DNA from: an uncultured Ruminococcus sp. | GTDB taxonomy: Bacteria > Bacillota > Clostridia > Oscillospirales > Acutalibacteraceae | DNA: 8,704 nt | NCBI GenBank assembly: GCA_902766305.1 | Contig: CACXDE010000145.1 | Coordinates: forward strand, 1-8,704 | Reading direction: 5' to 3' | Shown here: positions 1-5,376 of the stretch, piece by piece | How the letters are laid out: every line of letters begins with the position of its first letter | How positions within the stretch are numbered: position 1 is the first letter of the stretch | Program-made: the position numbers and the translations under genes | Notes under the pieces: generated by a model | Database searches by the model: none | Seen by the model: the letters and a program-made list of their open reading frames with translations, nothing else | Told to the model about the DNA's origin: nothing

Positions 1-591
1 CTGGAGATCAAATACAAGAAGCTCCTCTGCGGGAACGGGGCTTTCAAGAACAACCACACCATTTCCGACAAGAGTTGTATTGAACAGACCCTCGCCGCCC
101 GCAACAGCAGCAGAAAATGATGATCTTGCCGTTACCGTCAAATTCACGGTTTCATCGCATGCAAGGAACAAGCCGTCCTCTATCGTAACGGCACCGCCCC
201 ATTTTGCAAGATCCTCTAAAAGAATATACTTATATGTAGGCTCAAAAATAACCTGTCCCATGCCGAAATAGCGGGGCTTTATTCCCGATTCGCCCGTAAC
301 CTTGCCGCCGATCATTTTCTTGAAGAGATCGCCTGCGCCTGTTACGTTTGATCTCATTTCAACATTTCCGCTCATTATCTGCATTGCGCCCGCCTGTAAT
401 ACTACACCCTGATTATTAAGATTGGCAACGACCTGTCTTTTGCGGCAGCCCATCTTGCCCATAAAATATGCAGTTTGTGCTGTAGCCGGGGATACGGAAA
501 TATCCTTCTCATATTCTATAACGCTGAAACATCCTAACTGTGCAATTAACTTTCTTGCTGTCGATTCCTGTAACATATTTGTACTGATCAT
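1..591 (-). CDS. AIM24-family (TIGR00266/DUF124-type) protein, C-terminus cut off by window edge
   Basis: The reading frame is open from an ATG at 591 down to base 1 (197 codons) with no stop, so the C-terminal end lies outside the window. The start is chosen because GAGGGAG (606-600) lies 8 nt upstream. The protein resembles the AIM24 family: a Gly-rich beta-type fold with a GAGDLFKKMIGG stretch near residue 110, then IEDGLFLACDETV near residue 140, then a GGEGLFNTTLVGNGVVVLES stretch ending in an ELLVFDL segment, the usual order in this family. There is no signal peptide or membrane segment. The biochemical role of bacterial AIM24 proteins is not well established; the yeast namesake is a mitochondrial inner-membrane organisation protein. 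It follows purB in the same direction, but a hairpin and a candidate promoter separate them, so it is probably its own transcription unit. The family call is from remembered motif order and could be checked by a profile search. Confidence 0.75.
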   Translation of the reverse strand, partial: MISTNMLQESTARKLIAQLGCFSVIEYEKDISVSPATAQTAYFMGKMGCRKRQVVANLNNQGVVLQAGAMQIMSGNVEMRSNVTGAGDLFKKMIGGKVTGESGIKPRYFGMGQVIFEPTYKYILLEDLAKWGGAVTIEDGLFLACDETVNLTVTARSSFSAAVAGGEGLFNTTLVGNGVVVLESPVPAEELLVFDLQ

Positions 592-631
592 TTCTGCAAC
601 TCCCTCTTTTTTAATTCATTATTCATAATGC

Positions 632-660
632 GTTCTACATTTTCCGCTTCTTAGATTCAA
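632..660 (-). promoter_or_regulatory. Candidate sigma-A promoter for the AIM24-family gene
   Basis: On the minus strand TTGAAT (660-655) is separated by 17 bp from TAGAAC (637-632). The predicted transcription start is near 625, giving a leader of about 34 nt before the ATG at 591. The -35 hexamer begins 2 bp beyond the hairpin at 663-714. The hexamers are imperfect, so this is moderate evidence only. Confidence 0.4.
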
Positions 661-662
661 CA

Positions 663-714
663 GCATATTAACCCCCTCTGTCATCTGCCTGCGGCGGCAG
701 TGGGGTTAATATGC
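663..714. repeat. Large two-part hairpin between purB and the AIM24-family gene
   Basis: GCATATTAACCCC at 663-675 is repeated perfectly in inverted orientation at 702-714 (13 bp). Inside it a second inverted pair, CTGCC (685-689) and GGCAG (696-700), closes a 6-nt loop. Neither strand has a T-tract after the outer stem, so it is not a classical intrinsic terminator. It could block read-through, protect the purB mRNA 3' end, or be a REP-like or MITE-like repeat. It lies 3 bp from the heptamer array that starts at 718. The structure is seen directly; its role is unknown. Confidence 0.7.
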
Positions 715-717
715 CAT

Positions 718-762
718 GCTCTTAGCTCTGAACTCTTAGCTCTTAACTCTGAGCTCTGAGCT
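718..762. repeat. Heptamer tandem array A, directly after the purB stop codon
   Basis: Six consecutive 7-bp units fit RCTCTKA on the plus strand (GCTCTTA, GCTCTGA, ACTCTTA, GCTCTTA, ACTCTGA, GCTCTGA), followed by a final GCT. Two bases later comes the purB stop codon (complement TCA at 765-767). Read along the purB mRNA, the array therefore starts 2 nt after the stop as AGCTCAGAG. Variation is confined almost wholly to the first position (G or A) and the sixth (T or G). There are no spacers, so it is not a CRISPR array. Confidence 0.9.
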
Positions 763-764
763 AT

Positions 765-2195
765 TCAAATGCTGATTTCTGCTTTTTCTGTTTCCATTGA
801 TTCGTATGGTGCAAGAGCCTCAGCAACGGTTTCACTGAGGAAATCTGCTGTCTGCTGAGGCGCACGTCCCACATAATTCTCAGGCTTAAGCAGTGCTTTA
901 AGCTCGTCAAGAGTAACACCAAAAACCGGATCAGCTGCTATTCTTTCCAAAAGGTCATTCTCGCCGCCGTCACGCTTTACAACGGTTGAAGCCGCCATAG
1001 AATGCTTTCTGATTTGTTCGTGAAGCTTCTGTCTGTTGCCGCCCCTCTTTACAGCGTCCATCATGATATTTTCTGTTGCCATAAAGGGAAGCTCACTCAT
1101 AAGACGTGAAGTTATAACTTTGTCATATACAACAAGTCCGTCACTGATGTTTATGTAAAGGTTCAGTATAGCGTCAACTGCAAGGAACGCTTCCGGTACG
1201 CTCAGTCTCTTGTTCGCGGAGTCGTCAAGGGTTCTTTCAAACCACTGTGTAGCGGCTGTTATGTACGGATTGAGAACGTCTATCATTACATAACGTGAAA
1301 GTGACGCCATACGCTCTGATCTCATAGGATTGCGCTTATATGCCATTGCGCTTGAACCTATCTGATTTTTCTCGAACGGTTCTTCTATTTCCTTCAGGTG
1401 CTGGAGAAGTCTTATATCATTTGAAAACTTTGTTGCGCTCTGGGCAATACCAGCAAGAACGTTCAGCACACGGCTGTCAAGCTTTCTTGAATAGGTCTGA
1501 CCTGACACTGCAAAGCATCCGTCATATCCCATTTTCTTAGCTATGCGTCTGTCTATCTCCTTGCACTTTTCATGGTCGCCCTCAAAAAGTTCAAGGAAGC
1601 TTGCCTGAGTACCTGTCGTACCCTTACAGCCTAAAAGCTTCATACCGCCGAGAACATAGCGCACATCTTCAAGATCCATAAGAAGATCCTGTATCCAGAG
1701 TGTTGCTCTTTTACCTACTGTAGTAGGCTGTGCCGGCTGAAAATGCGTAAACGCAAGTGTCGGAAGATCCTTATATTTATCAGCAAATACAGACAGCTGA
1801 CGTATTGCGCTTACAAGCTTTTTCTCAACTATCCTGAGCGCCTCAGTCATGATGATTACATCAGTATTGTCTCCGACATAGCAGGATGTAGCGCCAAGAT
1901 GTATTATTCCTGCCGCCTTAGGACACTGCTGACCGTATGCGTAAACGTGGGACATTACGTCATGACGGACGATTTTTTCACGTTCCTCAGCCACCTCATA
2001 ATTGATATCCTCAGCGTGAGCCTTAAGCTCGTCTATCTGCTCCTGTGTGATATCAAGACCAAGCTCCTTCTCTGCTTCTGCAAGCGCTATCCACAGCTTT
2101 CTCCATGTCTTGAACTTCTTATCAGGAGAAAAAATATATTTCATTTCCTTATCCGCATATCTTGACGACAGCGGCGATTCATATGTATCTCTCAT
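765..2195 (-). CDS. purB: Adenylosuccinate lyase, long eukaryote-like form
   Basis: The 476-aa product catalyses two purine steps by beta-elimination of fumarate: SAICAR to AICAR, and adenylosuccinate to AMP. It acts as a cytosolic homotetramer of the fumarase/aspartase superfamily. Visible landmarks are GATSCYVGDNTD (about 101-112), the catalytic-His segment THFQPAQPTTVGKR (His about 151), KGTTGTQASF (about 191-200), and the superfamily signature loop GSSAMAYKRNPMRSER (about 280-295), which carries the catalytic serine and the KxN motif. WFERTLDDSANKR follows. These segments, and the extreme C-terminus ending AEISI, line up closely with human ADSL as I remember it. The roughly 430-aa Bacillus-type PurB is clearly different. 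The ATG is preceded by AGGGAG with a short 4-nt gap and a GC-rich hairpin just upstream. It lies 155 bp downstream of purF, probably in one transcript. Confidence 0.96.
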   Translation of the reverse strand: MRDTYESPLSSRYADKEMKYIFSPDKKFKTWRKLWIALAEAEKELGLDITQEQIDELKAHAEDINYEVAEEREKIVRHDVMSHVYAYGQQCPKAAGIIHLGATSCYVGDNTDVIIMTEALRIVEKKLVSAIRQLSVFADKYKDLPTLAFTHFQPAQPTTVGKRATLWIQDLLMDLEDVRYVLGGMKLLGCKGTTGTQASFLELFEGDHEKCKEIDRRIAKKMGYDGCFAVSGQTYSRKLDSRVLNVLAGIAQSATKFSNDIRLLQHLKEIEEPFEKNQIGSSAMAYKRNPMRSERMASLSRYVMIDVLNPYITAATQWFERTLDDSANKRLSVPEAFLAVDAILNLYINISDGLVVYDKVITSRLMSELPFMATENIMMDAVKRGGNRQKLHEQIRKHSMAASTVVKRDGGENDLLERIAADPVFGVTLDELKALLKPENYVGRAPQQTADFLSETVAEALAPYESMETEKAEISI

Positions 2196-2198
2196 ACT

Positions 2199-2228
2199 GC
2201 TCCCTTCGGGCGGCGAGCCGCCGCTCCC
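2199..2228 (-). promoter_or_regulatory. GC-rich hairpin at the purB ribosome-binding site, bracketed by a GGGAGC direct repeat
   Basis: On the purB mRNA strand, GGGAGC (2228-2223) is followed by a hairpin with a 5-bp GGCGG/CCGCC stem and a four-base loop (2222-2209). Three bases and a linker later a second GGGAGC (2204-2199) forms part of the purB Shine-Dalgarno sequence. The stem ends a few bases before the ribosome-binding site. It could tune initiation, or it could be an inserted small palindrome with a short duplication. Only the structure is directly visible. Confidence 0.6.
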
Positions 2229-2317
2229 ACACCAGTCTTACACTACTTTCTTCTTAATTAACTTCCATGAATCATGTTCAAAAATGACACAAGAAGAATA
2301 AAACCCGAAATGCCGCT
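2229..2317. other. purF-purB intergenic stretch without a clear signal
   Basis: This AT-rich 89-bp stretch lies between heptamer array B and the purB leader hairpin. It contains an 11-bp odd palindrome, CATGAATCATG (2266-2276). A TTGAAC hexamer is present on the minus strand (2281-2276), but the -10 candidates have spacers of 15 to 16 bp and poor matches, so no promoter is called. I see no terminator or small ORF. Confidence 0.4.
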
Positions 2318-2348
2318 TCTCTTAGCTCTTAGCTCTGAACTCTGAGCT
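2318..2348. repeat. Heptamer tandem array B, directly after the purF stop codon
   Basis: Four plus-strand units (TCTCTTA, GCTCTTA, GCTCTGA, ACTCTGA) are followed by GCT. Two bases later comes the purF stop codon (complement TCA at 2351-2353). Orientation and junction are the same as in array A: the mRNA reads stop codon, two bases, then AGCTCAGAG. The left-most unit is degenerate at its first position. Confidence 0.88.
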
Positions 2349-2350
2349 TT

Positions 2351-3853
2351 TCAGCTCTCGTCTTTACCCACACAAGCAGCATCCGTCTTCTTTTCGGAAA
2401 GCTTTTTCTCAAAATTTACTCCGCCGCGCTCTTTTCCGGCAAGCATTTTTTCCGGTATCTTTGACGGGTATTTTCCTGAGAAGCAAGCCGCACAGAAACC
2501 GCACTGCTCTCCGCCAAGCATCTCCCCAAGCTTATCAGCCGGAAGGAAGCCAAGCGAATCCGCTCCCGTAAGCTCGCATATCTCAGGAATAGTATGCTTT
2601 ACTGCAATAAGCTCCTCACGGCTCGGGATATCCGTACCGTAGAAGCACGGCCAGATAAACGGCGGCGAACTGATACGCAGGTGCACTTCCTTTGCTCCGG
2701 CATTCCTGAGCATTTTTACTATCCTGTCACAGGTCGTACCCCTGACGATAGAATCATCTATTACTACAACTCTTTTTCCTTCAAGCACAGACCTCAGCGG
2801 ATTAAGCTTCAGCTTAACGCTTTTTGCCCTCTCCTTCTGGGTAGGCTTTATGAATGTACGTCCTATGTAACCATTCTTTACGATACCTTTTTCGTATGGT
2901 ATGCCTGACTCCTCACTATAGCCTATTGCCGCATCTATTCCGGATTCCGGAACACCGATAACAATATCAGCATCTACCGGAAACTCTCTTGCAAGTATGC
3001 GTCCGGCTTCCTTGCGTGATTTGTAAACACTTATTCCGTCTATCTCAGAATCAGTCCTTGCAAAATAAATGTACTCGAATACGCACAAAGCCTTTTTCTC
3101 TTTGGGAGTGCAAAGCGTCCTTATTGAGCGGACACCGGTATCATCAACCACAACGACCTCACCCGGTTCAACATCACGCACAAACTCTGCTCCGCAGGCG
3201 GCAAGCGCACAGGTCTCCGATGCAAAAACTATGCTCTCTCCAAGCTTACCCATACACAGCGGACGGAATCCATACGGATCACGGGCAGCAATAAGCTTCT
3301 GGGGACTCATCACCAGCAGAGAATATGCCCCCTCTATCTGTTTCATAGTCCTGAGCACAGCGTCCTCAACGGAATAAGAATTTATACGTTCCCTTGCCAC
3401 AAGATAAGCTATAGCCTCCGAATCTATTGTGGTCTGGAATATCGCTCCCCGGCGTTCAAGCTCCCGTCTTATCTCATACGCATTAGTTAGATTTCCGTTA
3501 TGTGCGATAGCAAGAGTACCCTTTACATAACGCATAACAAGCGGCTGTGAGTTTTCACGCACACTGCCGCCTGCTGTAGAATACCTGACGTGAGATATAG
3601 CCATCTGTCCGCAAAGAGAATCCAGCACCTCATTGCTGAACACCTCGCTGACAAGTCCCATATTTTTATGCCCGGATATAACTCCCCTGTCGTTTACGGC
3701 AATGCCGCAGCTTTCCTGACCTCTGTGCTGCAAAGCAAGAAGTCCGTTATAACAGGCATATGCCGGTGCAATACTGTCATCTCCGTATATACCGAATACA
3801 CCGCACTCCTCGTGCAGCTCTTCGGAATAATAATTTTCTATCTTAGTATTCAA
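2351..3853 (-). CDS. purF: Amidophosphoribosyltransferase (glutamine PRPP amidotransferase), iron-sulfur type
   Basis: It makes 5-phosphoribosylamine from PRPP and glutamine, the committed and feedback-regulated entry to purine synthesis. The N-terminal Ntn glutaminase domain has its nucleophile in EECGVFGIYG (Cys17 in this numbering), preceded by a 16-residue propeptide that would be cleaved off. The C-terminal phosphoribosyltransferase domain has the PRPP loop VVVIDDSIVRGTT (about 362-374). Four cysteines at Bacillus-like positions (about 257 in LCVFEYIYFAR, 403 in PCFYGTD, 454 and 457 in CAACFSGKYP) predict a 4Fe-4S cluster, so the enzyme should be oxygen-labile. The frame stays open to a GTG at 3862. 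I prefer the TTG at 3853 because AGGTG lies 6 nt before it, whereas the GTG overlaps that ribosome-binding site. The product is 500 aa, near normal. It sits between the four-helix-bundle gene and purB, same strand. Confidence 0.95.
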   Translation of the reverse strand: MNTKIENYYSEELHEECGVFGIYGDDSIAPAYACYNGLLALQHRGQESCGIAVNDRGVISGHKNMGLVSEVFSNEVLDSLCGQMAISHVRYSTAGGSVRENSQPLVMRYVKGTLAIAHNGNLTNAYEIRRELERRGAIFQTTIDSEAIAYLVARERINSYSVEDAVLRTMKQIEGAYSLLVMSPQKLIAARDPYGFRPLCMGKLGESIVFASETCALAACGAEFVRDVEPGEVVVVDDTGVRSIRTLCTPKEKKALCVFEYIYFARTDSEIDGISVYKSRKEAGRILAREFPVDADIVIGVPESGIDAAIGYSEESGIPYEKGIVKNGYIGRTFIKPTQKERAKSVKLKLNPLRSVLEGKRVVVIDDSIVRGTTCDRIVKMLRNAGAKEVHLRISSPPFIWPCFYGTDIPSREELIAVKHTIPEICELTGADSLGFLPADKLGEMLGGEQCGFCAACFSGKYPSKIPEKMLAGKERGGVNFEKKLSEKKTDAACVGKDES

Positions 3854-3871
3854 AAAATACACCTCGTGTTT

Positions 3872-3902
3872 AGCTCAGAGCTCAGAGTTCAGGGCTCAGA
3901 GC
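3872..3902. repeat. Heptamer array C, inverted copy upstream of purF
   Basis: On the plus strand this reads AGC followed by four units of the complement form (TCAGAGC, TCAGAGT, TCAGGGC, TCAGAGC), so its orientation is opposite to arrays A, B and D. It ends about 10 bp before the purF ribosome-binding site. It matches the reverse complement of array D at 25 of 31 positions over exactly equal length. Confidence 0.88.
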
Positions 3903-3935
3903 ATGAAACCATCAATTCTTTCTGTTTTCTTACTT

Positions 3936-4274
3936 TTATCCCTGTGATAATTTTATCATCAGACCGCTAAGCATTCTATTTATTTCGCTGCACAGTCTCA
4001 AAGGTTCTGATATCAAATCTTCTAACAAATAACCAAGTCTCTCACAAACCAGTATCTGAGTTTCCAATTCAGCACCCGAACCTCTTGCCATTGAAAGAAA
4101 GTGTTTAAAATCTTTATCGGAATATCGCTGCTGTCCCTCTGCAATATTTGACGGAATGGATACAGCCGCTCTCCTCATCTGATCAGAAAGTCCATATTGT
4201 TCTTCTTTAGGTAAGCATTTCACAATTTTGTATACAATCTCGACCAGATCCATTGCTTTTTGCCACACAAGCAA
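3936..4274 (-). CDS. Four-helix bundle protein (23S rRNA intervening-sequence/S23 family), probably 5'-frameshifted
   Basis: The frame encodes 112 residues with family hallmarks: LVWQKAMDLVEIVYK at the start, LPKEEQYGLSDQMRRAAVSIPSNIAEG in the middle, FLSMARGSGAELETQ, then LGYL, ending in a helical LCSEINRMLSGLMIKL. Known members form small helical pentamers that are related to Avd of diversity-generating retroelements and are thought to bind nucleic acid; their function is unsettled. The only in-frame start is a TTG at 4274 without a ribosome-binding site, and it begins inside the conserved KDLLVWQKAM motif. A well-placed GAGGA (4310-4306) and ATG (4299) lie upstream but one base out of frame. 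That frame stops after 30 codons. Reading across both frames would give a normal start like MSSYYY followed by KDLLVWQKAMD. So the gene is likely recently frameshifted, weakly expressed from TTG, or recoded. It lies 87 bp after purC and 82 bp before purF, inside inverted repeats. Confidence 0.82.
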   Translation of the reverse strand: MLVWQKAMDLVEIVYKIVKCLPKEEQYGLSDQMRRAAVSIPSNIAEGQQRYSDKDFKHFLSMARGSGAELETQILVCERLGYLLEDLISEPLRLCSEINRMLSGLMIKLSQG

Positions 4275-4331
4275 ATCTTTGATAATAATACGATGACATA
4301 AATATTCCTCGAATCAATCTCTCAACAATTC

Positions 4332-4362
4332 GCTCTGCACTCTGAGCTCTGAACACTGAGCT
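4332..4362. repeat. Heptamer tandem array D, overlapping the purC stop codon
   Basis: The plus strand reads GCTCTGC, ACTCTGA, GCTCTGA, ACACTGA and a final GCT whose T is the last base of the purC TAA stop (complement TTA at 4362-4364). The orientation is that of arrays A and B. Together with inverted array C it encloses the four-helix-bundle gene. Confidence 0.88.
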
Positions 4363-5069
4363 TAAAGTCCAATCCTTTTCATCATCTCGGCGTAAGCTTC
4401 CTCTACACCGCCAAGGTCACGGCGGAAACGGTCTTTGTCAAGCTTCTCGTGAGTCTTGATGTCCCAGAAACGGCAGGTATCAGGAGATATCTCGTCAGCA
4501 AGAACTATCTCGCCGTCAGAGGTCTTGCCAAATTCAAGCTTGAAGTCGATAAGCTCTACGCCGACGCTCTCAAAGAACTCTACCATATTCTTGTTGACTT
4601 CAAAAGCCATTTTCTTGATAGTATCTATATCCTCCCATGTCGCAGCGCCGATAGCTACAGCATGATACGCATTAATAAGCGGATCGCCAAGATCATCGTC
4701 CTTATATGAAAACTCGATAACAGTAGTTTTGAGCGCATAGCCTTCCTCAAGACCAAGACGCTTTGCCATAGAACCGGCAGCCTTGTTTCTGATTATGACT
4801 TCAAGCGGAACTATGCTGACTTTCTTTACAACTGTATCACGATCGTTAAGTTCTTCTACATAGTGGGTCTTAACACCCTTTTCTTCAAGCAAACGGAACA
4901 TGAAATTCGACATTCTGTTATTGACAACGCCTTTGCCCCTGATAGTACCCTTTTTCAGACCGTTGAACGCTGTAGCGTCATCCTTATATTCTACAATGCA
5001 GAGATCAGGATCAGCAGTCGCATAAACCTTTTTAGCCTTGCCTTCGTACAGAAGTTCTGTTTTTTCCAT
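4362..5069 (-). CDS. purC: Phosphoribosylaminoimidazole-succinocarboxamide (SAICAR) synthase
   Basis: The product joins CAIR and aspartate using ATP to form SAICAR, the substrate that PurB then cleaves. The ATG at 5069 is chosen because GAGAGGAG lies 8 nt upstream and the protein then starts [16 protein letters not shown], the usual family N-terminus with its nucleotide-binding GKAKKVY strand. A longer frame back to 5117 adds 16 residues unlike the family. The 235-aa length is typical for bacterial PurC. Other hallmarks are [15 protein letters not shown] (about 36-50), the [14 protein letters not shown] motif near the centre, [10 protein letters not shown], and [12 protein letters not shown] near residue 200. 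It is the first gene of the minus-strand unit, behind a good promoter and a structured leader, and is divergent from the MarR gene. Confidence 0.96.
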   Translation of the reverse strand: MEKTELLYEGKAKKVYATADPDLCIVEYKDDATAFNGLKKGTIRGKGVVNNRMSNFMFRLLEEKGVKTHYVEELNDRDTVVKKVSIVPLEVIIRNKAAGSMAKRLGLEEGYALKTTVIEFSYKDDDLGDPLINAYHAVAIGAATWEDIDTIKKMAFEVNKNMVEFFESVGVELIDFKLEFGKTSDGEIVLADEISPDTCRFWDIKTHEKLDKDRFRRDLGGVEEAYAEMMKRIGL

Positions 5070-5091
5070 TTCAATTACTCCTCTCGCTGTA

Positions 5092-5168
5092 TGTCCGCAG
5101 GTATCGCCGGACAACACAATAACACATTGAATATTTCCGCTCTGATGCGAAAATATGATACCAACACA
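5092..5168 (-). promoter_or_regulatory. purC 5' leader with a hairpin and possible loop pseudoknot
   Basis: In the roughly 100-nt leader, TGTCCG (5113-5108) and CGGACA (5097-5092) can form a 6-bp stem with a 10-nt loop. The loop contains GATACC (5105-5100), which is complementary to GGTATC (5162-5157) near the predicted RNA 5' end. A loop-to-upstream pseudoknot is thus possible, ending about 7 nt before the purC ribosome-binding site. A weaker hairpin lies between (TTTCGC and GCGGAAA, about 5154-5137). I do not recognise the purine, ykkC or PRPP riboswitch consensus. Regulation by this leader is inference. Confidence 0.35.
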
Positions 5169-5174
5169 TCATTG

Positions 5175-5203
5175 ATTATACAACTATTTTCCGATTTAAG
5201 CAA
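5175..5203 (-). promoter_or_regulatory. Sigma-A promoter of the purC (pur) operon
   Basis: On the minus strand TTGCTT (5203-5198) is separated by exactly 17 bp from a perfect TATAAT (5180-5175). The predicted start is near 5168, about 100 nt before the purC ATG. No other comparable promoter is seen between here and the end of purB, so it probably drives purC, the four-helix-bundle gene, purF and purB. A TTTTCCGA sequence in the spacer (plus strand, 5187-5194) recalls only part of a PurR box. Confidence 0.75.
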
Positions 5204-5295
5204 GAGTAATTTTAAATTTGATTTTTTTTGACGAATACGACATCATTCAACCATTTTTTTATCTGTTTTGCACAACAAATCCCTATTGATCTTAT

Positions 5296-5324
5296 TTGAC
5301 ATTTTATAGTTATGGTGTTAGAAT
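5296..5324 (+). promoter_or_regulatory. Sigma-A promoter of the marR-ABC exporter operon
   Basis: A perfect TTGACA (5296-5301) is followed after 17 bp by TAGAAT (5319-5324). The predicted start is near 5331, giving a leader of about 46 nt before the GTG at 5377. The -10 region is overlapped by an inverted repeat, as expected for autoregulation. Confidence 0.8.
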
Positions 5325-5342
5325 GTAAGTGTGCTAACATTC
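5316..5342. promoter_or_regulatory. Probable MarR operator overlapping the -10 box and start site
   Basis: TGTTAG (5316-5321) and CTAACA (5334-5339) form an inverted repeat with a 12-bp gap. An overlapping inverted pair, GAATGT (5321-5326) and ACATTC (5337-5342), is also present. Binding here would cover the -10 box and transcription start and so repress the operon. Assignment to the adjacent MarR protein is inference from position. Confidence 0.55.
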
Positions 5343-5376
5343 TCATCTGAAATAAACCTACGGGAGGTGATTCTTT

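Larger units (their letters stand above)
3872..4362 (-). mobile_element. Candidate 491-bp element: four-helix-bundle gene bracketed by 31-bp inverted heptamer arrays
   Basis: Arrays C (3872-3902) and D (4332-4362) are inverted copies of one another, 25 of 31 positions identical. Between them is a single gene of the family known from intervening sequences in bacterial 23S rRNA. The outer edge of D coincides with the purC stop codon, and that of C lies just before the purF ribosome-binding site. The layout (inverted repeat, small gene, inverted repeat) resembles an intervening sequence that folds into a long stem, but it is placed in a pur operon. There is no transposase, reverse transcriptase or obvious target duplication. 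That it moves or moved is inference; arrays A and B could be gene-less relatives. Confidence 0.45.

Noticed and set aside
663..714. Rho-independent terminator of purB
   Set aside because: A strong stem is present, but neither strand has a T-run after it; kept as a repeat or hairpin of unknown role.
718..762. CRISPR-like short repeat array
   Set aside because: The 7-bp units are directly tandem with no spacers and no cas genes are present.
1743..2165. Plus-strand ORF of 140 codons opposite purB
   Set aside because: It is a shadow frame antisense to a clear adenylosuccinate lyase, without a recognisable motif or ribosome-binding site.
2253..2281. Internal promoter for purB (TTGAAC with AATTAA-like -10)
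   Set aside because: Spacer and -10 match are poor; transcription from the purC promoter is simpler.
3936..4274. Avd accessory gene of a diversity-generating retroelement
   Set aside because: The protein family is related, but no reverse transcriptase, template repeat or variable repeat is visible in the window.
3872..4362. Intervening sequence inside a 23S rRNA gene
   Set aside because: The flanking sequence is purC and purF coding DNA, with no rRNA.
5070..5168. Known purine or PRPP riboswitch
   Set aside because: I do not see the conserved core of either class, though I cannot run covariance models.
5186..5198. PurR box upstream of purC
   Set aside because: Only the CCGA core with AT-rich flanks matches; the following AC is absent and no clear inverted second box is found.
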